Below, piece by piece: positions 62,049 through 64,000 of a stretch of 64,000 nucleotides of DNA (its first letter is position 1; every line of letters starts with the position of its first letter). A model generated the notes under the pieces. The model saw only the letters and a program-made list of their open reading frames with translations, had not been told where the DNA came from and did not search any database. The translations under genes and the position numbers were made by a program. The DNA comes from Candidatus Rokuibacteriota bacterium. Its GTDB lineage: Bacteria; Methylomirabilota; Methylomirabilia; Rokubacteriales; CSP1-6. The DNA is taken from positions 102,961 to 166,960 of the forward strand of contig QHSI01000098.1 of the NCBI GenBank assembly GCA_003221515.1, read 5' to 3'.

Positions 62049-62194
62049 CGGGCGGTTGGGGGGCGGGCCGGGGGAGGCCATGCGGGACCACGCTAGCCTC
62101 CGCCCGCCACCTCGCTGTCGAATGCTGGTCTTCGGGCCGATCCTGATTACACGGGTCCCGCATGACCTCCCCCGGCCCGCCCCCCAACCGCCCG
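62049..62194. repeat. Stem-variable inverted-repeat element, copy B
   Basis: Two 40-base arms (62049-62088 and 62155-62194) match at 39 positions around a 66-base interior. The interior shares GACCACG (62086-62092), CCCGCCAC (62103-62110) and TGATTACACGGGTC (62144-62157) with copy A. The distance from CCCGCCAC to TGAYTACACGGGTC is 41 bases in both. The arm sequences are unrelated to copy A. It lies between ftsZ and pgeF in the same orientation, with no gene in 62041-62306. Confidence 0.85.
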
Positions 62195-62306
62195 TCATCG
62201 CGGTACGACCTGGACGCCAGGGCCGTATGCCCCCCCGGCCCACGCACAGTGCTCGCGCTCATCGGCGCGAGTCTCGCGACGCCACTGGTCGCTCGAGGGG
62301 CTTGGG

Positions 62307-63005
62307 TTGCCGCATGCGTTGACGACGCGGCATTGTCCGGGGGTGACGTCGTTTGCTGAGCCGATTTCGCCCGAGGCGCCGCGGGCGCCGTTTCGGTCGG
62401 AGGCCGCGGCGGTTCTCGGTGGGGCGGGGCTCGAGATGGGCCGTGTGACTTATGCGCGCCAGGTGCACGGCGCCGGGACGGCGCGCGCGCCGATCGGTGG
62501 CGGATTCGCCGGCTCGGTCGACGTTCTCGTCACGGCCGAGCGTCGGGTGCCGCTCGCGATCTTCACCGCCGATTGTCTGGCGCTCGTCCTCTACGATCCC
62601 AACGCGCGCGTGCTCGGCGTCGCCCACGTCGGGTGGCGCGGGACCGTGCGCGGGGCGACGCCGGCGGCCGTGCGCGCGGTCGCCGAGCTCGGTGCGCGCG
62701 CGGCCGCGCTCTACGTCGCGATCGCGCCGTCGATCGGCCCGTGTTGCTACGAAGTGGACGAGCCGGTCACCGCGGAGCTCGAGCGCGCGCTGGGTGATCG
62801 CTGGAGGGCGTGGGCCAAGCCCTCACGCGCCGGCCACGTGATGCTCGACCTGTGGGCAGCCAACGAGACGCTGCTGTGCGAGGCCGGCGTGTCGCCCGAC
62901 CACATCGACAACCCGCGGCTCTGCACGGCGTGCCATCCCGACCTCCTGTACTCGTACCGCAAGGGCAATCGCGGCCGCCTCGTGACAGTGGCCGCGCTCC
63001 CGTGA
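62307..63005 (+). CDS. pgeF: Peptidoglycan editing factor PgeF (YlmD/YfiH, laccase-domain)
   Basis: A 232-residue purine-nucleoside-phosphorylase-like/polyphenol-oxidase-family protein. Metal ligands appear in FTADCLALVLYDP (Cys), VAHVGWRGTVRG (His) and LCTACHPDLLYSYRKG (Cys/His). In E. coli the homologue removes L-Ser-containing peptidoglycan precursors made by MurC error, which suits its place after the dcw genes. A TTG start is assumed; no ATG is in frame nearby. Confidence 0.9.
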   Translation: MPHALTTRHCPGVTSFAEPISPEAPRAPFRSEAAAVLGGAGLEMGRVTYARQVHGAGTARAPIGGGFAGSVDVLVTAERRVPLAIFTADCLALVLYDPNARVLGVAHVGWRGTVRGATPAAVRAVAELGARAAALYVAIAPSIGPCCYEVDEPVTAELERALGDRWRAWAKPSRAGHVMLDLWAANETLLCEAGVSPDHIDNPRLCTACHPDLLYSYRKGNRGRLVTVAALP

Positions 63006-63071
63006 GCGCCGCGGGCTCCGTCGCGCTGATCCCACTCCCAGCCGCGGTCCCCTGCTAGAATCACCCTGGCC

Positions 63072-63767
63072 ATGAGCGAGATCGAGGCGAACCTCCAGCG
63101 CGTGCGCGAGCGGATCGCGCGTGCGGCCGAGCGCGCGGGCCGGCGGGCCCAGGACGTGCTGCTGGTCGGCGTCTCCAAGACCGTGGACGTCGAGCGAATC
63201 CGCCAGGCGATCGCGGCGGGCATCCCGGCGCTCGGCGAGAACCGCGTGCAGGAAGCCCGCGGCAAGGTCGACGAGCTCGGCCGCCCGGTTCCGTGGCATC
63301 TGGTGGGACATCTCCAGACCAACAAGGCGCGGGACGCTGTCGACCTCTTCGACGTCATCCACTCGCTCGATCGGCTCGACCTGGCCCGCGAGCTGGACAA
63401 GCGCGCGCACGCCCGCGGCCGCCCGGTGAGCGCGCTGGTCGAGGTGAACGTCGGCGGTGAGGCGTCCAAGGGCGGCGTGGCGCCCGACGAGCTCGGCCGG
63501 CTGCTCGAGGCCGTCGCCGCCCTCACGCACGTGAAGGTGCGCGGCCTCATGGCGATCCCGCCCGAAGCGAAGGACCCCGAGGATGCGCGCGTCTGGTTCC
63601 GCGCGCTGCGGAAGCTCGGCGAGCAGCACGGGCTCCCGGAGCTCTCGATGGGGATGAGCGGCGACTTCGAGGTGGCGATCGAGGAGGGCGCGACGCTGGT
63701 GCGGGTCGGCACGGCGATCTTCGGTGCCCGACCGCCGCGGCCGCAGACGGGGCCGGAGGGACGATGA
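63072..63767 (+). CDS. PLP-homeostasis protein YggS/PLPBP family
   Basis: A 231-residue PLP-binding TIM-barrel protein without known catalysis that buffers PLP. The Lys that binds PLP is in VLLVGVSKTVD. HLVGHLQTNKARDAVDLFDVIHSLDRL, VEVNVGGEASKGGVAPDEL and the phosphate-binding LSMGMSGDFEVAIEEGATLVRVGTAIFG are typical. Its TGA overlaps the proC ATG, the usual ylmE-proC pairing. TAGAAT lies 10 bases before its ATG. Confidence 0.95.
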   Translation: MSEIEANLQRVRERIARAAERAGRRAQDVLLVGVSKTVDVERIRQAIAAGIPALGENRVQEARGKVDELGRPVPWHLVGHLQTNKARDAVDLFDVIHSLDRLDLARELDKRAHARGRPVSALVEVNVGGEASKGGVAPDELGRLLEAVAALTHVKVRGLMAIPPEAKDPEDARVWFRALRKLGEQHGLPELSMGMSGDFEVAIEEGATLVRVGTAIFGARPPRPQTGPEGR

Positions 63768-64000
63768 CGATCAAGGGCCGCACCGTCGGCTTCGTGGGCG
63801 CCGGCAACATGGGCGAGGCGCTCATCAAGGGGCTGGTCGTGGCGAACGTGGTGCCGGCCAAGTCGGTCTACTCGGCGGACGTGCGCGGCGAACGTCTGAC
63901 CGAGCTCGCGAAGCAGTTCGGTATCCAGGCCGCGGCGGACAACTCCGACCTGGTCAGCCGCTGCGACGTCGTGATCCTGGCCGTGAAGCCGCAGATCATG
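63764..64000 (+). CDS. proC: Pyrroline-5-carboxylate reductase, N-terminal part (truncated by window end)
   Basis: The last step of proline synthesis. Only 79 residues are visible: TVGFVGAGNMGEALIKGLVVANVVPAKSVYSADV with the NAD(P)-binding GxGxMG, then CDVVILAVKPQIM. Start overlaps the upstream stop (ATGA). It continues beyond the right edge. Confidence 0.93.
   Translation, partial: MTIKGRTVGFVGAGNMGEALIKGLVVANVVPAKSVYSADVRGERLTELAKQFGIQAAADNSDLVSRCDVVILAVKPQIM

Overview
The window is a GC-rich (roughly 69% by eye), densely packed bacterial chromosome segment. It carries a Gram-negative-type envelope programme: MurE has the DNPR motif of meso-diaminopimelate enzymes, and there are beta-barrel and periplasmic proteins. 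The gene content, ABC transporter types and dcw cluster layout fit a soil or subsurface lineage such as Methylomirabilota/Rokubacteria. That placement is an inference from gene flavour; there is no rRNA or tRNA in the window to test it.

Layout. 1-5 kb: a truncated CPPG-type secreted protein, an acyl-CoA synthetase, a ModE-like regulator with an orphan tungstate-binding protein (TupA), and a Tat-exported solute-binding protein. 5-16 kb: a transglutaminase-like protein, then a signalling and envelope block. This block has a TPR/beta-barrel protein, a FecR-domain protein, a CHASE2-cyclase-PilZ fusion, dUTPase, a quinone reductase, a collapsed CaiB/BaiF gene, a serine protease-rhodanese-cNMP fusion, a cupin, CrcB and a decayed DUF190 gene. 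16-22 kb: a Spy-like protein, an M1 aminopeptidase, a five-haem cytochrome and gamma-glutamyltransferase.

22.7-28.9 kb is a compact lasso-peptide cluster: B1 (PqqD-like RRE), B2 (leader protease), C (macrolactam synthetase), a 52-residue precursor, a PRMT-like methyltransferase with what looks like its own C-terminal RRE, an HprK-like kinase and a NTP_transf_5 nucleotidyltransferase. Most junctions are 4-base stop/start overlaps. The predicted core, SGTQSLGDAGPMMMPGCL (Ser1-Asp8 ring), looks unusual, and no export gene is present. This is the leading candidate for a previously undescribed system.

29-46 kb holds housekeeping and accessory genes: YacP-like NYN nuclease, thermonuclease, GNAT, a 1154-residue indolepyruvate ferredoxin oxidoreductase, ArfB, adenine deaminase, a PHB-depolymerase-like esterase, DUF445, a peptide ABC transporter without ATPases, an amidase, a minor-pilin-like protein and an M48 lipoprotein protease. 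46-64 kb is the dcw cluster mraZ-rsmH-ftsL-ftsI-murE-murF-mraY-murD-ftsW-murC-murB-ftsQ-ftsA-ftsZ, followed by pgeF-yggS-proC. murG is absent from its usual place between ftsW and murC.

Beyond genes, three patterns stand out. First, two ~145 bp inverted-repeat elements (38962-39105 and 62049-62194) have unrelated but self-complementary arms and conserved internal motifs. Second, many genes carry a TANNNT -10-like hexamer exactly 6 bases before the start codon, which implies leaderless transcripts. Third, several genes show internal deletions or single-base frameshifts (CaiB, DUF190, FecR).
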